A stretch of 59,074 bases of DNA from Mycobacterium sp. (GCA_025965975.1 JAOPVX010000127.1:1-59074), one strand, 5' to 3'. Counted from the stretch's first letter, positions 17,561-29,033 are shown. Numbers and translations: made by a program. The notes: generated by a model not told the origin, from the letters alone.

Positions 17561-18946
17561 TCAGCGAAGGCGATCGGCCTCGGCGGCTTCGCGGTTCAGG
17601 CGCTGCGCCTGATAGATCGACACGGAGGTTCGGGTGATCAGCAGGTAGGCGATGCCGACCGCGATCATCGCGCCAGGAATCACCGAGAACGAGCCGGTCA
17701 TCTCGGCGACCATGATCATCACGGCCAGTGGCGCGTGCGCGACGCTGCCGAAGCAGGCCATCATCGCGACGACCACGAATACGCCTGGGCCGTCGGGAAT
17801 CCCGGGTGCGCCGGTGAGGTCGGCGAGCCGCCAGATCGCCGCGCCGACGAACGCGCCGATCACGATGCCGGGGCCGAAGATTCCGCCCGACCCGCCGGTG
17901 CCGATCGACAACGACGTCGCGACGATCTTGGCGAGCGGCAGGATCAGCACGATCCATAGCGGGATCGTCATCAAGGTGTCCTTGGCCGACGCCAGCTGCG
18001 CCCAGCCGTAGCCGCTCGACAGGATCTGCGGGATCAGCAGCGCGAGCAGGCCGACCAGCAGTCCGCCGACCGCGGGCTTGAGCACCGAACCACCCGGCAG
18101 CCGCTTCGTCAGCGTGACCGTGCCGTGGAAGACGCGGGCGTAGAGGTATCCGATTGCGGCCGAGACGATTCCGATCACCAGGAACCAGACGAGCTGGCGG
18201 GCGTCGAAGTGGTAACCCGGCGCGATGAAGCCGAACAGCGGCTCGAAGCCCAGGATCGAGCCGTAAATCGCGTACGCCGTGCCCGAGGTGATGAAGCCCG
18301 GTATCAGCGAGCGGTAGTCGAAGTCCTCGCGGTAGACGATCGACGCCGCTAGCACCGCGCCGCCGAGCGGCGCACCGAAAATCGCGCCGATGCCCGAGCC
18401 GATGCCGATCGACACCGCGACGCGGCCGTCCTCGTCGGACAGCTCCAGCCAACGGGTGAGCAGCGAGCCGAAGCCCGCCGAGATCTGTGCCGTCGGGCCT
18501 TCACGGCCGCCAGAGCCGCCGGAGCCGATCGTCAGAGCGCTCGACACCATCTTCACCAGCACCGCGCGGACGCGGATCGCCCGCGGGTCGGTGTGCACCG
18601 CTTCGATCGCGCTGTCGGTGCCGTGCCCCTCGGCTTCCGGGGCGAGCTTCGCGACGATGTACGCCGACACCAGCGCGCCGCCAAGCGTGATCAGCGGGAT
18701 GGCCCATGGCCGGTCGAAGCCCGCCGACCCCCTGTCGCCGCCGTCGCCGGACGCGGTTGGCACGTCGTAACCGCCGAGGAACCCGAGCAGGAACTGGCCT
18801 GCGTAGTCGAGCATCAGGTAGAACGCGACGGCGCCAAGTCCCGCGATGATGCCGATCGAGATCCCGAGGATCAGCCACTTGCGCAAGTAGCCGGAGCGCC
18901 GAACGAAACCACCAAGCCCGCCGCGCGATTCACCGGCCTCGGCCAT
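17561..18946 (-). CDS. CLC-family chloride channel/antiporter
   Basis: 461 residues from an ATG at 18946 (MAEAGESRGG). The CLC selectivity motifs are present: GSGGSGGREGP (gating Glu), GIGSGIGAIFGAPLGGAVLA, and GTGGSGGIFGPG near the C-terminus. About ten to twelve hydrophobic helices fill the rest. It has no cytoplasmic CBS domains, so it is of the short bacterial type. It should exchange chloride (or fluoride/nitrate) for protons across the membrane, for example in acid resistance. It follows the thioesterase gene by ten bases, so the two are probably in one transcription unit that continues into the broken cupin gene. Confidence 0.93.
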   Translation of the reverse strand: MAEAGESRGGLGGFVRRSGYLRKWLILGISIGIIAGLGAVAFYLMLDYAGQFLLGFLGGYDVPTASGDGGDRGSAGFDRPWAIPLITLGGALVSAYIVAKLAPEAEGHGTDSAIEAVHTDPRAIRVRAVLVKMVSSALTIGSGGSGGREGPTAQISAGFGSLLTRWLELSDEDGRVAVSIGIGSGIGAIFGAPLGGAVLAASIVYREDFDYRSLIPGFITSGTAYAIYGSILGFEPLFGFIAPGYHFDARQLVWFLVIGIVSAAIGYLYARVFHGTVTLTKRLPGGSVLKPAVGGLLVGLLALLIPQILSSGYGWAQLASAKDTLMTIPLWIVLILPLAKIVATSLSIGTGGSGGIFGPGIVIGAFVGAAIWRLADLTGAPGIPDGPGVFVVVAMMACFGSVAHAPLAVMIMVAEMTGSFSVIPGAMIAVGIAYLLITRTSVSIYQAQRLNREAAEADRLR

Positions 18947-18956
18947 GAAGCGGATG

Positions 18957-19667
18957 CTATCCGAGGTCGGCGGTGACGCGGGCGATGATCGCCACCTCTC
19001 CGTCACCGCCGATCGCCCGTGCATCGCCGACGGCGCTGCTCCTGCCGACCCGCAACGGCGTTCCGACGTAACGGGATTCGGGGCCGCTGCGGAACTGGCG
19101 CAGAAAGTTGACGCGAAGCGATGCGGTGTTCAACGGCTGGTCATCGCGGCTTTCGTTGACGGCAGCCGAGCTGACCAGCTCCATCGCCATCGCCGAAACG
19201 CCGCCGTGCACGATGCCGAGGCTGTTGTTCAGCACCGGGTCCGGGTCCTGCACGAGGACCTTCCCCGCGCCGCCGCTCTCGGCGACCCGAACCGCCATCC
19301 TGTCGCCAAGTGACGCGGGAGGCAGAGGACCTGTCGGGCCTTCGGGCAATTCGGCGAGATGGCAAGGGGCCGAGATGTAGAACGAGCGCATGGTCGCGGT
19401 CGCAACGACGGAGTCGCGGTGGGTGAGTTCGCACAACCCGAGTGAGTTGGGGCCTTTTCGGCCGCACGGTCGGCCGGTCGCGATCACAGGAACCTTGGGC
19501 GCTCCGGCGATCAGCGCCAGCGCGTCCGGCGCGAGCTCGAGCGACAACTCGCTGCTCACCGTCCATTCGTCGGGTCCCCGACGGTGCTGGTTCACCAAAC
19601 CGCCGATGTGGTCCACCAGCATCGTGAACGCCGCGACGGTCGGCATACCGGTCAGGGGGTTGATCAT
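18957..19667 (-). CDS. PaaI-family acyl-CoA thioesterase (double hotdog), probably 5'-truncated
   Basis: 236 residues from the ATG at 19667 (MINPLTGMP). Two hotdog folds are visible: N-terminal [19 protein letters not shown] and the catalytic-type [21 protein letters not shown]. It should hydrolyse acyl-CoA esters. Upstream the frame stays open with CIASIPAGG that also looks homologous, then turns into Arg-rich antisense of a broken ATPase. The native N-terminus may therefore have been lost together with the front of that ATPase. Stop-to-start distance to the CLC gene is ten bases. Confidence 0.75.
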   Translation of the reverse strand: MINPLTGMPTVAAFTMLVDHIGGLVNQHRRGPDEWTVSSELSLELAPDALALIAGAPKVPVIATGRPCGRKGPNSLGLCELTHRDSVVATATMRSFYISAPCHLAELPEGPTGPLPPASLGDRMAVRVAESGGAGKVLVQDPDPVLNNSLGIVHGGVSAMAMELVSSAAVNESRDDQPLNTASLRVNFLRQFRSGPESRYVGTPLRVGRSSAVGDARAIGGDGEVAIIARVTADLG

Positions 19668-19723
19668 CCCGCCCGCGGGTATGGAGGCAATGCAGCGCTG
19701 CGGGCCTTCCCTGGCGTGAGGAG

Positions 19724-20363
19724 GGCGCGATCGTCCTGCACGTCCTCGTCGAAGGTGCCGTCGCGGGCGCGCTGGCGCTGTCCGACGAGATCCGCGAGGA
19801 GTCCCGGGCGGCCGTCCGCCCTGCACAAGCTCGGCATCCAGGTCGTCATGATCACCGGCGACGCGCAGGCCGTGGCGGATTCAGTGGCCGCCCAGCTGGG
19901 CATCGACCGGGTGTTCGCCGGCGTGCGGCCCGAGGACAAGGCGGCCAAGGTGGCGTCCTTGCAGGAGGAGGGCCTGCGGGTCGCGATGGTCGGGGACGGC
20001 GTCAACGACGCACCCGCCATGGCGCAGGCCGACGTGGGCATCGCGATCGGCGCGGGCACCGATGTGGCGATCGCCTCCGCGGGTGTGGTCCTGGCCGGCT
20101 CCGACCCGCGCTCGGTGCTGTCGGTGATCCAGCTGTCGAAGGCGTCATATCGAAGGATGAAGCAAAACCTCTGGTGGGCAGCCGGATACAACCTGATCGC
20201 GGTGCCGCTTCCGGCCGGTGTGCTGGCGCCGATCGGCTCTGTGATGCCGATGTCGGTTGGCTCGATCTTGATGTCGATCTCGACCGTGGTGGTGGCGCTG
20301 AACGCCCAGCTGCTGCGGCGCCTGGATCTGCGGCCCGAGGCCAGTGTGCAGGCTATTCTCTAA
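19724..20363 (+). pseudogene. Heavy-metal P-type ATPase, C-terminal fragment with frameshift
   Basis: Homology begins abruptly at [31 protein letters not shown], inside the actuator/P-domain boundary. It shifts frame at about 19816 (a lost CG in CGCGCC would explain it). It then continues through [16 protein letters not shown], the hinge motif [22 protein letters not shown] and two terminal helices with [23 protein letters not shown]. That last motif is typical of CopB-like P1B-type pumps. The phosphorylation DKTG motif, metal-binding CPC-type helix and first membrane helices are all missing. The fragment cannot pump. It abuts the 5' end of the divergent thioesterase gene. Confidence 0.85.
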
Positions 20364-20776
20364 GAATCTGACTAGGCTTTGCGCAAACAGGTGCGACGTA
20401 GTCGGTGCAGCACACAGACTCGGATGTCCATCACAGCAAACATTGTGAATGAATAGGCGAAGAATGTGATCTTCCCCGCACCGGACCGGGTGTATCGCGG
20501 CCCGGCCGAAAGACTAACAGCGGCAACGTCATTCGCTCGTTGTCGCCACCTCGAACGTCAGCGCTGCGGATCCCCGGGGCGAGTATAGTTAGGTTCGACT
20601 AAGTTGGCATGTCAGGCGGTGTTTGTCATATCGTTTTCTCCACTTGTGGCGAGTGGGATAGGGCCGTCGTTCAGTGCTGCACGGCGGCACCTCCATCGCC
20701 GAGCCGGCCAATGCCGTCGTTGACGGCTGCCTTGCATAAGCTTCACGAAGGCGTGCGGAGAAAAGGGTAGGTGGGA
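20364..20776 (+). promoter_or_regulatory. Intergenic region upstream of gltB, probable promoter
   Basis: This 413-base gap holds no credible gene. A SigA-like -10 hexamer TATAGT lies at 20584-20589, which would leave a leader of about 180 bases before gltB. The nearest ribosome site is the purine run GAGAAAAGGGTAGGTGGG just before the ATG at 20777. I looked for a GlnR-type repeated GTnAC/GAAAC pattern and did not see a convincing one. Confidence 0.35.
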
Positions 20777-23700
20777 ATGGCGCCCAGCAGTCAAGGGCTG
20801 TACAACCCCGCGTTCGAACATGACGCGTGCGGCGTGGCGATGGTGGCCGATATGCACGGTCGCCGCACCCGCGACATCGTCGACAAGGCCATTACGGCCC
20901 TGCTGAACCTGGAGCACCGCGGTGCCCAGGGTGCCGAACCGCAAACCGGTGACGGCGCAGGCATCCTGCTGCAGGTTCCCGACGAGTTCCTGCGCGCCGT
21001 CGTCGAATTCGACCTGCCCGAATACGGCAGCTACGCGACCGGCATCGCGTTCCTGCCGCAGTCCTCCAAGGACGCCGCCACGGCGTGCGAGGCGGTGGAG
21101 AAGATCGTCGAGGCCGAGGGCCTCGAGGTGCTTGGCTGGCGCGAGGTCCCGACCGACGAGTCGTCTCTGGGTGCGCTGGCCCGCGACGCGATGCCGACGT
21201 TCCGGCAGCTGTTCATCGCAGGGGCGTCGGGCATGGATCTGGAGCGCCGCGCCTACGTCGTGCGCAAGCGTGCCGAGCATGAGCTCGGTACGAAGGGGCC
21301 CGGCCAGGACGGTCCCGGTCGCGAAACCGTTTACTTCCCAAGCCTTTCCGGTCAGACGTTCGTTTACAAGGGCATGCTGACCACGCCGCAGCTCAAGGCG
21401 TTTTACCTTGACCTGCAGGACGATCGGCTCACCAGCGCGTTGGGCATCGTGCACTCGCGGTTCTCCACGAACACGTTCCCGTCGTGGCCGCTGGCCCACC
21501 CGTTCCGGCGCATCGCCCACAACGGCGAGATCAACACCGTCACCGGCAACGAGAACTGGATGCGGGCGCGCGAGGCGCTGATCAACACCGACGTCTTCGG
21601 CTCGGTGCCAGCGGCGAGCCGCGAAAAGGGCACGAGCCTCGACAAGATCGTCCCGGTCTGCACCCCTGGCGCGTCGGACACCGCGCGATTCGACGAGGTG
21701 CTCGAACTGCTGCATCTCGGCGGGCGCAGCCTGCCGCACGCGGTGCTGATGATGATTCCCGAGGCGTGGGAGCGCCACGAGTCGATGGACCCGGCGCGAC
21801 GGGCGTTCTACCAGTACCACGCGGGGCTGATGGAGCCGTGGGATGGCCCAGCGTCGATGACGTTTACCGACGGCACCGTGATCGGTGCGGTGCTGGACCG
21901 TAACGGCCTTCGCCCGTCACGGATTTGGGTCACCAGCGACGGTCTGGTCGTGATGGCCTCCGAGGCCGGCGTGCTCAACCTCGACCCATCCACCGTGGTC
22001 AGGAAGATGCGGCTGCAGCCCGGCCGCATGTTCCTGGTCGACACCGCGCAGGGCCGCATCGTCTCCGATGAGGAGATCAAGGCCGAACTGGCCGCCGAGC
22101 AGCCGTATCAGGAGTGGCTCGACGCCGGTCTCTTCCACCTCGACGAGCTGCCCCAGGGTGACTATGTCCGCATGCCGCATCACCGGGTCGTGTTGCGCCA
22201 GCAGGCTTTCGGCTACACCTACGAGGAACTCAACCTGCTGGTGGCGCCGATGGCCCGCTCCGGCGCCGAGCCGCTCGGCTCGATGGGCACCGACACTCCG
22301 GTGGCCGTGCTCTCCCAGCGGCCGCGGATGTTGTTCGACTACTTCCAGCAGCTGTTCGCTCAGGTCACCAACCCGCCGCTGGACGCGATCCGCGAAGAGG
22401 TGGTGACGAGCCTTTCGGGCACCGTTGGCCCGGAGGGCGACCTGCTCAACCCCACCGCGGATTCGTGCAGGCAAATCGTGTTGCCGCAACCGATCCTGCG
22501 CAACCACGAGCTGGCAAGACTGATCAACCTCGACCCAGATCAGGAGATCGACGGCCGCAAACACGGCCTTGGGACCGCCGTGGTCCGCTGCCTTTACCCG
22601 GTGAACCGGGGCGGCCAGGGACTGAAGGAGGCGCTCGACAACGTCCGCGCCAAGGTGTCGGCGGCCATCCGTGAGGGCGCGCGCATCATCGTGCTGTCCG
22701 ATCGCGAATCCAACGAGCAGATGGCCCCGATCCCGTCGCTGCTGGCCGTCTCGGCGGTGCACCACCACCTGGTCCGCGATCGCACCCGTACGCACGTCGG
22801 CCTGCTCGTCGAGTCCGGCGACGCCCGCGAGGTGCACCACATGGCTGCGCTGGTCGGCTTTGGCGCCGCGGCGATCAACCCGTACATGGCGTTCGAGTCG
22901 ATCGAGGACATGATCGACCGGGGCGCGATGAAGGATCTCGACCGCGAGAAGGCGAAGGCGAACTACGCCAAGGCGGCGGGCAAGGGCGTGCTGAAGGTGA
23001 TGTCCAAGATGGGCATCTCGACGCTGGCGTCCTACACCGGCGCGCAGCTGTTCCAGGCCATCGGCATCAGCCAGCAGGTGCTCGACGAGTACTTCACAGG
23101 GCTGAGTTGCCCGACGGGCGGCATCGACCTCGACGACATCGCCGACGACGTCGCGGCCCGCCACGCGCTGGCGTACCTGGACCGGCCCGACGAGTGGGCG
23201 CACCGCGAACTCGAGGTCGGCGGCGAGTATCAGTGGCGCCGCGAGGGCGAGTACCACCTGTTCAACCCGGACACAGTGTTCAAGCTGCAGCACGCGACGC
23301 GTTCCGGCCAGTACTCGATCTTCAAGGAGTACACGGCGCTGGTCGACGATCAGAGCGAGAAGATGGCGTCGCTGCGCGGTCTGCTCAAATTCAAGGACGG
23401 CGTACACACGCCGGTGCCCTTGGATGAGGTGGAGCCGGCCGGCGAGATCGTCAAGCGCTTCTCGACCGGTGCGATGAGCTACGGCTCGATCTCCGCCGAG
23501 GCGCATGAGACCCTGGCGATCGCGATGAACCGCCTTGGCGGCCGGTCGAACTCGGGTGAGGGCGGCGAAGACGTCAAGCGGTTCGAGCATGACGAGAACG
23601 GCGACTGGCGGCGCAGCGCCGTCAAGCAGGTGGCGTCGGCGCGGTTCGGTGTCACCAGCCACTACCTGACCAACTGCAGTGACATCCAGATCAAGATGGC

Positions 23701-25384
23701 CCAAGGTGCGAAACCCGGTGAGGGTGGGCAGCTTCCGGGCAATAAGGTGTACCCCTGGGTCGCCGAGGTGCGGCACTCCACACCGGGTGTCGGCCTGATC
23801 TCCCCACCGCCGCACCACGACATCTACTCGATCGAGGATCTGGCGCAGCTGATCCACGACCTGAAGAACGCCAACCCACACGCCCGTGTGCACGTGAAGT
23901 TGGTCAGCGAAAATGGGGTGGGAACGGTGGCAGCCGGTGTGTCGAAGGCGCATGCCGACGTGGTGCTGATCTCGGGTCACGACGGTGGCACCGGCGCCAC
24001 CCCGCTGACGTCGCAGAAGCACGCGGGCGCACCGTGGGAGCTCGGCCTGGCCGAGACGCAGCAGACGCTGCTGCTCAACGGGTTACGCGACCGGATCGTC
24101 GTTCAGGTCGACGGCCAGCTCAAGACGGGCCGCGACGTGGTGATCGCCGCGCTGCTCGGCGCCGAGGAATTCGGCTTCGCGACGGCGCCGTTGGTGGTGT
24201 CTGGCTGCATCATGATGCGGGTGTGCCACCTCGACACCTGCCCGGTCGGCGTGGCGACCCAGAACCCGGTGCTGCGGCAGCGGTTCACCGGCAAGCCGGA
24301 ATTCGTCGAGAATTTCTTCATGTTCATCGCCGAAGAGGTCAGGGAAATGATGGCCCAGCTGGGCTTCCGGACCGTCAACGAGATGGTTGGCCAGGTCGGC
24401 TCGCTGGACACCACGAAGGCCGCCGAGCACTGGAAGGCCTACAAACTGGACCTGTCGCCGGTACTGTACGAGCCCGAGTCGGCGTTCATGAACCAGGACC
24501 TGTACTGCAGCTCGCGTCAGGACCACGGCCTTGACAAGGCGCTGGATCAGCAGCTGATCGTGATGAGCCGGGAGGCCCTCGACTCGGGCACACCGGTGAA
24601 ATTCTCCACCACGATCGCCAACACCAACCGCACTGTGGGCACCATGCTCGGCCATGAGCTGACGAAAGCCTATGGCGGGCAGGGGCTGCCCGACGGCACC
24701 ATCGACATCACGTTCGACGGCTCTGCGGGCAACAGCTTCGGCGCGTTCGTGCCAAAGGGCATCACGCTGAGGGTCTACGGAGACGCCAACGACTATGTCG
24801 GCAAGGGGCTGTCGGGCGGCCGCATCGTGGTGCGTCCGTCGGACAGCGCCCCAGCGGACTACGTGGCCGAGGAGAACATCATCGCCGGCAATGTGATCCT
24901 GTTCGGCGCCACCAGCGGCCAGGTGTTCCTGCGCGGCGTGGTGGGCGAACGGTTCGCGGTCCGCAACTCGGGCGCCCACGCGATTGTCGAGGGCGTCGGT
25001 GACCACGGCTGTGAATACATGACCGGCGGCAAGGTCGTCATCCTCGGGCCCACCGGCCGCAACTTCGCGGCAGGCATGTCCGGCGGCGTGGCGTATATCT
25101 ACGACCCGGCGAGCACACTGGGTGACAATCTCAACGCGGAGATGGTCGACCTCGATGCGATGGACGACGACGACATCAAGTGGCTGCACGGCATGATCCA
25201 GGCGCATGTCGATGCGACGGATTCGGCTGTGGGACAATGTGTCCTCACCGATTGGGAGAACGAGCTGACGAACTTCGTTAAGGTGATGCCGCGCGATTTC
25301 AAGCGGGTGTTGCAGGCGATTGCAGAGGCCGAGCGCACCGGCGAGGATGTCGATACGGCGATCATGGCGGCGGCGAATGCCTGA
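20777..25384 (+). CDS. gltB: Glutamate synthase large subunit
   Basis: 1535 residues from the ATG at 20777. The GTG two codons upstream is less likely because family members start just before [11 protein letters not shown] short propeptide precedes the catalytic Cys of the N-terminal nucleophile amidotransferase domain ([11 protein letters not shown]). The central domain is followed by the FMN-binding synthase domain ([33 protein letters not shown]). The 3Fe-4S cysteines are in [17 protein letters not shown], and the C-terminal beta-helix is rich in GG repeats. It transfers the glutamine amide to 2-oxoglutarate, giving two glutamates, with electrons from GltD. It overlaps gltD by eight bases, so the subunits are translationally coupled. 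Length matches the actinobacterial enzyme. Confidence 0.98.
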   Translation: MAPSSQGLYNPAFEHDACGVAMVADMHGRRTRDIVDKAITALLNLEHRGAQGAEPQTGDGAGILLQVPDEFLRAVVEFDLPEYGSYATGIAFLPQSSKDAATACEAVEKIVEAEGLEVLGWREVPTDESSLGALARDAMPTFRQLFIAGASGMDLERRAYVVRKRAEHELGTKGPGQDGPGRETVYFPSLSGQTFVYKGMLTTPQLKAFYLDLQDDRLTSALGIVHSRFSTNTFPSWPLAHPFRRIAHNGEINTVTGNENWMRAREALINTDVFGSVPAASREKGTSLDKIVPVCTPGASDTARFDEVLELLHLGGRSLPHAVLMMIPEAWERHESMDPARRAFYQYHAGLMEPWDGPASMTFTDGTVIGAVLDRNGLRPSRIWVTSDGLVVMASEAGVLNLDPSTVVRKMRLQPGRMFLVDTAQGRIVSDEEIKAELAAEQPYQEWLDAGLFHLDELPQGDYVRMPHHRVVLRQQAFGYTYEELNLLVAPMARSGAEPLGSMGTDTPVAVLSQRPRMLFDYFQQLFAQVTNPPLDAIREEVVTSLSGTVGPEGDLLNPTADSCRQIVLPQPILRNHELARLINLDPDQEIDGRKHGLGTAVVRCLYPVNRGGQGLKEALDNVRAKVSAAIREGARIIVLSDRESNEQMAPIPSLLAVSAVHHHLVRDRTRTHVGLLVESGDAREVHHMAALVGFGAAAINPYMAFESIEDMIDRGAMKDLDREKAKANYAKAAGKGVLKVMSKMGISTLASYTGAQLFQAIGISQQVLDEYFTGLSCPTGGIDLDDIADDVAARHALAYLDRPDEWAHRELEVGGEYQWRREGEYHLFNPDTVFKLQHATRSGQYSIFKEYTALVDDQSEKMASLRGLLKFKDGVHTPVPLDEVEPAGEIVKRFSTGAMSYGSISAEAHETLAIAMNRLGGRSNSGEGGEDVKRFEHDENGDWRRSAVKQVASARFGVTSHYLTNCSDIQIKMAQGAKPGEGGQLPGNKVYPWVAEVRHSTPGVGLISPPPHHDIYSIEDLAQLIHDLKNANPHARVHVKLVSENGVGTVAAGVSKAHADVVLISGHDGGTGATPLTSQKHAGAPWELGLAETQQTLLLNGLRDRIVVQVDGQLKTGRDVVIAALLGAEEFGFATAPLVVSGCIMMRVCHLDTCPVGVATQNPVLRQRFTGKPEFVENFFMFIAEEVREMMAQLGFRTVNEMVGQVGSLDTTKAAEHWKAYKLDLSPVLYEPESAFMNQDLYCSSRQDHGLDKALDQQLIVMSREALDSGTPVKFSTTIANTNRTVGTMLGHELTKAYGGQGLPDGTIDITFDGSAGNSFGAFVPKGITLRVYGDANDYVGKGLSGGRIVVRPSDSAPADYVAEENIIAGNVILFGATSGQVFLRGVVGERFAVRNSGAHAIVEGVGDHGCEYMTGGKVVILGPTGRNFAAGMSGGVAYIYDPASTLGDNLNAEMVDLDAMDDDDIKWLHGMIQAHVDATDSAVGQCVLTDWENELTNFVKVMPRDFKRVLQAIAEAERTGEDVDTAIMAAANA

Positions 25385-26843
25385 TCCCAAAGGCTTCATG
25401 AAGTACACACATCGCGAGACCCCGCAGCGGCGGCCGGTCCCGCTGCGACTGCTCGACTGGAAAGAGGTCTACGAGGACTTCTCCCACGACGTGCTGCGCG
25501 AGCAGGCGACACGGTGCATGGACTGCGGTATCCCGTTCTGTCACAACGGGTGTCCGCTTGGCAACCTCATTCCCGAGTGGAACGACCTGGTGCGCGCGGA
25601 CCGTTGGCGTGATGCGATCGAGCGGCTGCACGCCACCAACAACTTCCCGGAGTTCACCGGTCGGTTGTGCCCTGCGCCGTGTGAGGGATCGTGCGTGCTC
25701 GGCATCAACCAGGACCCGGTGACCATCAAGCAGGTCGAGGTCGAGATCATCGACAACGCCTTCGGCGAGGGCTGGGTCGTCCCGTTGCCGCCCGACCGGC
25801 TGACCGGCAAGACCGTCGCCGTCGTCGGATCCGGCCCGGCAGGCCTGGCCGCCGCCCAGCAGCTGACCCGCGCCGGGCACGTGGTGACGGTGTTCGAACG
25901 CGACGACCGCATCGGCGGCCTGCTGCGCTACGGCATCCCCGAATTCAAGATGGAGAAGCGCCACATCGACCGTCGGTTGGCGCAGATGGAGGCCGAGGGA
26001 ACGCGGTTCCTGGCCGGCGTGAACGTCGGTATTGATATAACAGCGCATCACCTCCGTTCCGAATTCGACGCAGTGGTGCTGGCAGGCGGCGCGACTGCGT
26101 GGCGCGATCTGCCTATCCCCGGCCGCGAGCTCGACGGCATCCATCAGGCGATGGAGTTCTTGCCGTGGGCCAACCGCGTGCAGCAGGGCGATCCGGTGCT
26201 CGGCGAGGACGGCGAGCCGCCGATAACCGCCAAGGGCAAGAAGGTGATCATCATCGGCGGCGGCGACACCGGTGCCGACTGCCTTGGCACCGTGCACCGG
26301 CAGGGTGCGGTGAGCGTGCACCAGTTCGAGATCATGCCCCGCCCACCGGAAGCCCGCTCTGATTCGACGCCGTGGCCTACCTACCCGCTGATGTTCCGGG
26401 TGTCGTCGGCCCACGAGGAGGGTGGTGAGCGCGTCTATTCGGTGAACACCGAGGAGTTCGGCGGCAACGACGGGCGTGTCACCGGGCTGCGCGGGCACCA
26501 GGTCGCTATGAACGCGGGCAGGTTCGAGAAGATCGAGGGCACGGACTTCGAGCTGGAGGCCGACCTGGTGCTGTTGGCGATGGGCTTCGTCGGCCCCGAG
26601 CGCGAAGGCCTGTTGGCCGATCTCGGCGTCGAGATCACCGACCGTGGAAACGTGGCCCGCGATCCGGAGTTCGCCACCACCGTGCCCGGTGTGTTCGTCG
26701 CCGGCGACATGGGCCGTGGGCAGTCGCTGATCGTGTGGGCAATCGCCGAAGGCCGCGCTGCCGCGGCCGGTGTGGACCGCTACCTGATGGGTCAAACGGC
26801 GCTTCCTGCGCCGATCAAGCCCACCGCTGTACCGCAGCGCTGA
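25377..26843 (+). CDS. gltD: Glutamate synthase small subunit
   Basis: 488 residues from the ATG at 25377, inside the gltB stop region. This is the start used by mycobacterial homologues ([14 protein letters not shown]). Two cysteine clusters for 4Fe-4S centres are near the N-terminus: [17 protein letters not shown] and CPAPCEGSC. An FAD Rossmann motif follows ([17 protein letters not shown]), then an NADPH Rossmann motif ([15 protein letters not shown]) and a closing FAD contact [18 protein letters not shown]. It oxidises NADPH and feeds electrons to GltB for ammonia assimilation. Confidence 0.98.
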   Translation: MPDPKGFMKYTHRETPQRRPVPLRLLDWKEVYEDFSHDVLREQATRCMDCGIPFCHNGCPLGNLIPEWNDLVRADRWRDAIERLHATNNFPEFTGRLCPAPCEGSCVLGINQDPVTIKQVEVEIIDNAFGEGWVVPLPPDRLTGKTVAVVGSGPAGLAAAQQLTRAGHVVTVFERDDRIGGLLRYGIPEFKMEKRHIDRRLAQMEAEGTRFLAGVNVGIDITAHHLRSEFDAVVLAGGATAWRDLPIPGRELDGIHQAMEFLPWANRVQQGDPVLGEDGEPPITAKGKKVIIIGGGDTGADCLGTVHRQGAVSVHQFEIMPRPPEARSDSTPWPTYPLMFRVSSAHEEGGERVYSVNTEEFGGNDGRVTGLRGHQVAMNAGRFEKIEGTDFELEADLVLLAMGFVGPEREGLLADLGVEITDRGNVARDPEFATTVPGVFVAGDMGRGQSLIVWAIAEGRAAAAGVDRYLMGQTALPAPIKPTAVPQR

Positions 26844-26934
26844 CCTGTGCGATACGTAGCAAACAGGTAGCAAACGGCTGCGACACGCGGGCGAATCAGG
26901 GGCTTTTGCTTCTGGTCGCGAGACAGTAGTCCCG

Positions 26935-27744
26935 ATGACTGGCCGCAAACCGATCACCTACGCCGGGACCGAGCTGAACCGGCGGCACTTCCTTGCGGGC
27001 CTGTCCGTGGCAACCCTTGCCGGCGTCGGCCTTGCCCGCTGCACCGTCGGCGCCCAACCGCGGGTCGCACAGGCCGAGGCGTCGGCGCCACCGGTGGTCG
27101 CGGCGCGGATGCCGCTGCCCGGCGGCGGGGCGCTGAGCAGCATCCCAGGCGCAGGCGACCTGCTGGCGCTGACGCTGGACGACGGTGTCAACTCCGACGT
27201 GGTGCGGCTCTATACGCAGTTCGCCAAGGACACCGGCGTGCGGCTGACGTATTTCGTCAACGGCACTTATCGGTCGTGGACGGAAAACCGTGAGTTGCTG
27301 CGGCCGCTGGTTGAGGCGGGGCAGGTCCAGCTCGGCAACCACACGTGGTCGCATCCTGACTTAGCGACACTGCCCAAAGACCAAGTGGCGGAACAACTTC
27401 GACGCAACCACCAGTTCCTGATGCGAACCTACGGCGTCGACCCGCGGCCGTACTATCGGCCGCCTTACGGCAGCCACAACCCCGTTGTCGACGCCGTCGC
27501 CGCCGAGCTCGGCTATTCGGTGGCCACGATGTGGTCCGGCTCGCTGGAGGACCAGAACGTGATTCCCGAGGACGAGATCGTCAAGATGGCCAACAAATAC
27601 TTCAATCCGCAAGCCATCGTGATCGGTCATCTCAACCACCTGCCGGTCACGCACGTCTACGACCAACTCGTCGATGTGATCCGCTCGCGCAATCTGCGCA
27701 CCGTCACCCTCGACGACGTCTTCGCCAAACCCGGGCAGGCATGA
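26935..27744 (+). CDS. Tat-exported polysaccharide deacetylase (NodB family)
   Basis: 269 residues. A twin-arginine signal is clear at residues 16-37 (NRRHFLAGLSVATLAGVGLA), so the enzyme is exported folded. The NodB domain has TLDDG with the first metal Asp, HTWSH with the two metal His, and YYRPPYGSHN. An MWSG near the C-terminus replaces the usual third motif. It should remove acetyl groups from N-acetylglucosamine polymers or cap sugars in the cell envelope. The Cys after LAR is not a normal lipobox, so I expect a soluble exported enzyme. It stands 91 bases after gltD and is probably separately expressed. Confidence 0.88.
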   Translation: MTGRKPITYAGTELNRRHFLAGLSVATLAGVGLARCTVGAQPRVAQAEASAPPVVAARMPLPGGGALSSIPGAGDLLALTLDDGVNSDVVRLYTQFAKDTGVRLTYFVNGTYRSWTENRELLRPLVEAGQVQLGNHTWSHPDLATLPKDQVAEQLRRNHQFLMRTYGVDPRPYYRPPYGSHNPVVDAVAAELGYSVATMWSGSLEDQNVIPEDEIVKMANKYFNPQAIVIGHLNHLPVTHVYDQLVDVIRSRNLRTVTLDDVFAKPGQA

Positions 27745-27952
27745 CGCGATCTCATCGGAGGCAGGCACGATCGATTTCGGCGCTAGCTGTGAGACACCTC
27801 ATCCGTCACTTTGGTAACTTCAAAAACATCAGATGATTGTCCGGCGCGCCTATTTCAGTTTGCCAGGCAATCGGTATCTAATGACTTCATGAGGGTACTG
27901 CGGTAAGGTAGGCCCCCGGTTCAGCTATTGCCATCTCGCAGGAGTGAGCACC

Positions 27953-28093
27953 GTGTACCACAACCCGCTATATCGGTCTCGGGTGAGTCGAATCGCCTGG
28001 TCATGGTTTCGCCACCCGGTCAAATGCCGCGAATTCCCTGCCAAGGCCGAGCGGCTGATCACGGCAGACGAGCTACTTCTTTACGGCGTCTAG
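27953..28093 (+). CDS. Possible small protein of 46 residues
   Basis: A GTG at 27953 sits seven bases after an AGGAG site. It opens a 46-residue frame with balanced composition: an aromatic and basic middle (AWSWFRHPVKCREF) and an acidic-helical end (AKAERLITADELLLYGV). M. tuberculosis has a small gene (Rv3857c) at this place between gltD and the PHP protein, but I cannot confirm homology by eye. The rest of the gap 27745-28172 shows nothing else I recognise apart from an AT-rich patch before 28160. Confidence 0.4.
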   Translation: MYHNPLYRSRVSRIAWSWFRHPVKCREFPAKAERLITADELLLYGV

Positions 28094-28172
28094 CGAAACC
28101 GAACCCCGCGAGTTGCGCCGATTTGACTGCGCGTGACCATCGGTTTGCCTAACCGTTATATTATCGTTATCG

Positions 28173-29033
28173 TCACTTGTCTTTGCTGGTGAGCAGCCCG
28201 GATGCGGTGATCTCATTGGCGAGCGGTTCGAGCACTGCGGGGTCGTAGGGCGGTGGCAGGTACACGATCGCGAGGTCAAGACCTTCCTTGCCGAGAGCCG
28301 CCGCCTCCTCGACCACCTGTGCGTAATCGCGCTCCGGGCTAAGCCGCACATGCGCCGAGAGCATGATCTCCGCGGGATCGCGGCCGATGTCCGCGCAATG
28401 GGAAGCGAGCACGTCGCGCTTGCGCGCGAACTCCTCGGGCGGGCCGCCGACGAAGTTCCAGTGATCGGCGTAGCGGGCGGTGATGCGCAAGGTGCGCTTC
28501 TCCCCGCTGCCTCCGATGCAGATCGGCGGATGCGGCTTCTGCGGGCCCTTCGGCTCGTTGCGGGCGTCCGTGAGCTGGTAGAACTTGCCGTCGAACGTCG
28601 TCGTCTCCCGCGAAAGCAGGCCGATAAGCACCTGGCACGCTTCCTCGAACCGATCGAAGCGCTCCTTGATGGTGCCGAGTTCGATCCCGTAGGCACCGGA
28701 TTCCTCCTCGTTCCAGCCCGCGCCGATGCCCAGCTCGAGCCGGCCGTTGGAGATGATGTCGAGCGCCGCAGCCATATTCGCGAGCACCGCGGGGTGGCGG
28801 TAGTGGATGCCGGTGACGAGCGTGCCGAGCCGCAGCCGCTTGGTGGCCTGCGCCAGCGCGGTCAGCGTGGTCCAGCCCTCGAGGCATGGCCCCGCGGAGT
28901 CGGAGAAGATCGGATAGAAGTGGTCGAAGGTCCAGCCGGACTCGTACACCTCGATGTCGTCAGCCGCCTGCCAGACGGCCAGCATGTCGGACCACGGGGT
29001 GTTCTGGGGGGATGTCTTGAAAGCGAATCTCAC
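28173..29033 (-). CDS. LLM-class F420-dependent oxidoreductase
   Basis: 286 residues from a GTG at 29033 giving VRFAFKTSPQNTPW, the usual opening of this family. The bacterial luciferase-like TIM barrel is recognisable: GWTFDHFYPI, LGTLVTGIHYRHPAVLANMAAALD, GRLELGIGAGWNEEE and a C-terminal PICIGGSGEKRTLRI. These enzymes use F420H2 (or FMN) to reduce or oxidise small organic compounds and are numerous in mycobacteria. The substrate is unknown. It is divergent from the PHP gene with a 222-base spacer that may hold both promoters. Confidence 0.9.
   Translation of the reverse strand: MRFAFKTSPQNTPWSDMLAVWQAADDIEVYESGWTFDHFYPIFSDSAGPCLEGWTTLTALAQATKRLRLGTLVTGIHYRHPAVLANMAAALDIISNGRLELGIGAGWNEEESGAYGIELGTIKERFDRFEEACQVLIGLLSRETTTFDGKFYQLTDARNEPKGPQKPHPPICIGGSGEKRTLRITARYADHWNFVGGPPEEFARKRDVLASHCADIGRDPAEIMLSAHVRLSPERDYAQVVEEAAALGKEGLDLAIVYLPPPYDPAVLEPLANEITASGLLTSKDK

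Noticed and set aside
16713-18452. 579-residue minus-strand frame across the CLC and cupin genes
   Set aside because: It is Arg/His/Gly-rich with no domain and overlaps two well-supported genes in other frames.
20587-20605. Iron-box-like sequence before gltB (TTAGGTTCGACTAAGTTGG)
   Set aside because: Only about 13 of 19 positions match, with poor palindrome symmetry. It is likely chance.
21917-24022. 701-residue open frame on the minus strand inside gltB
   Set aside because: It is the antisense of a GC-rich gene. gltB in the other strand has full-length homology and all motifs.
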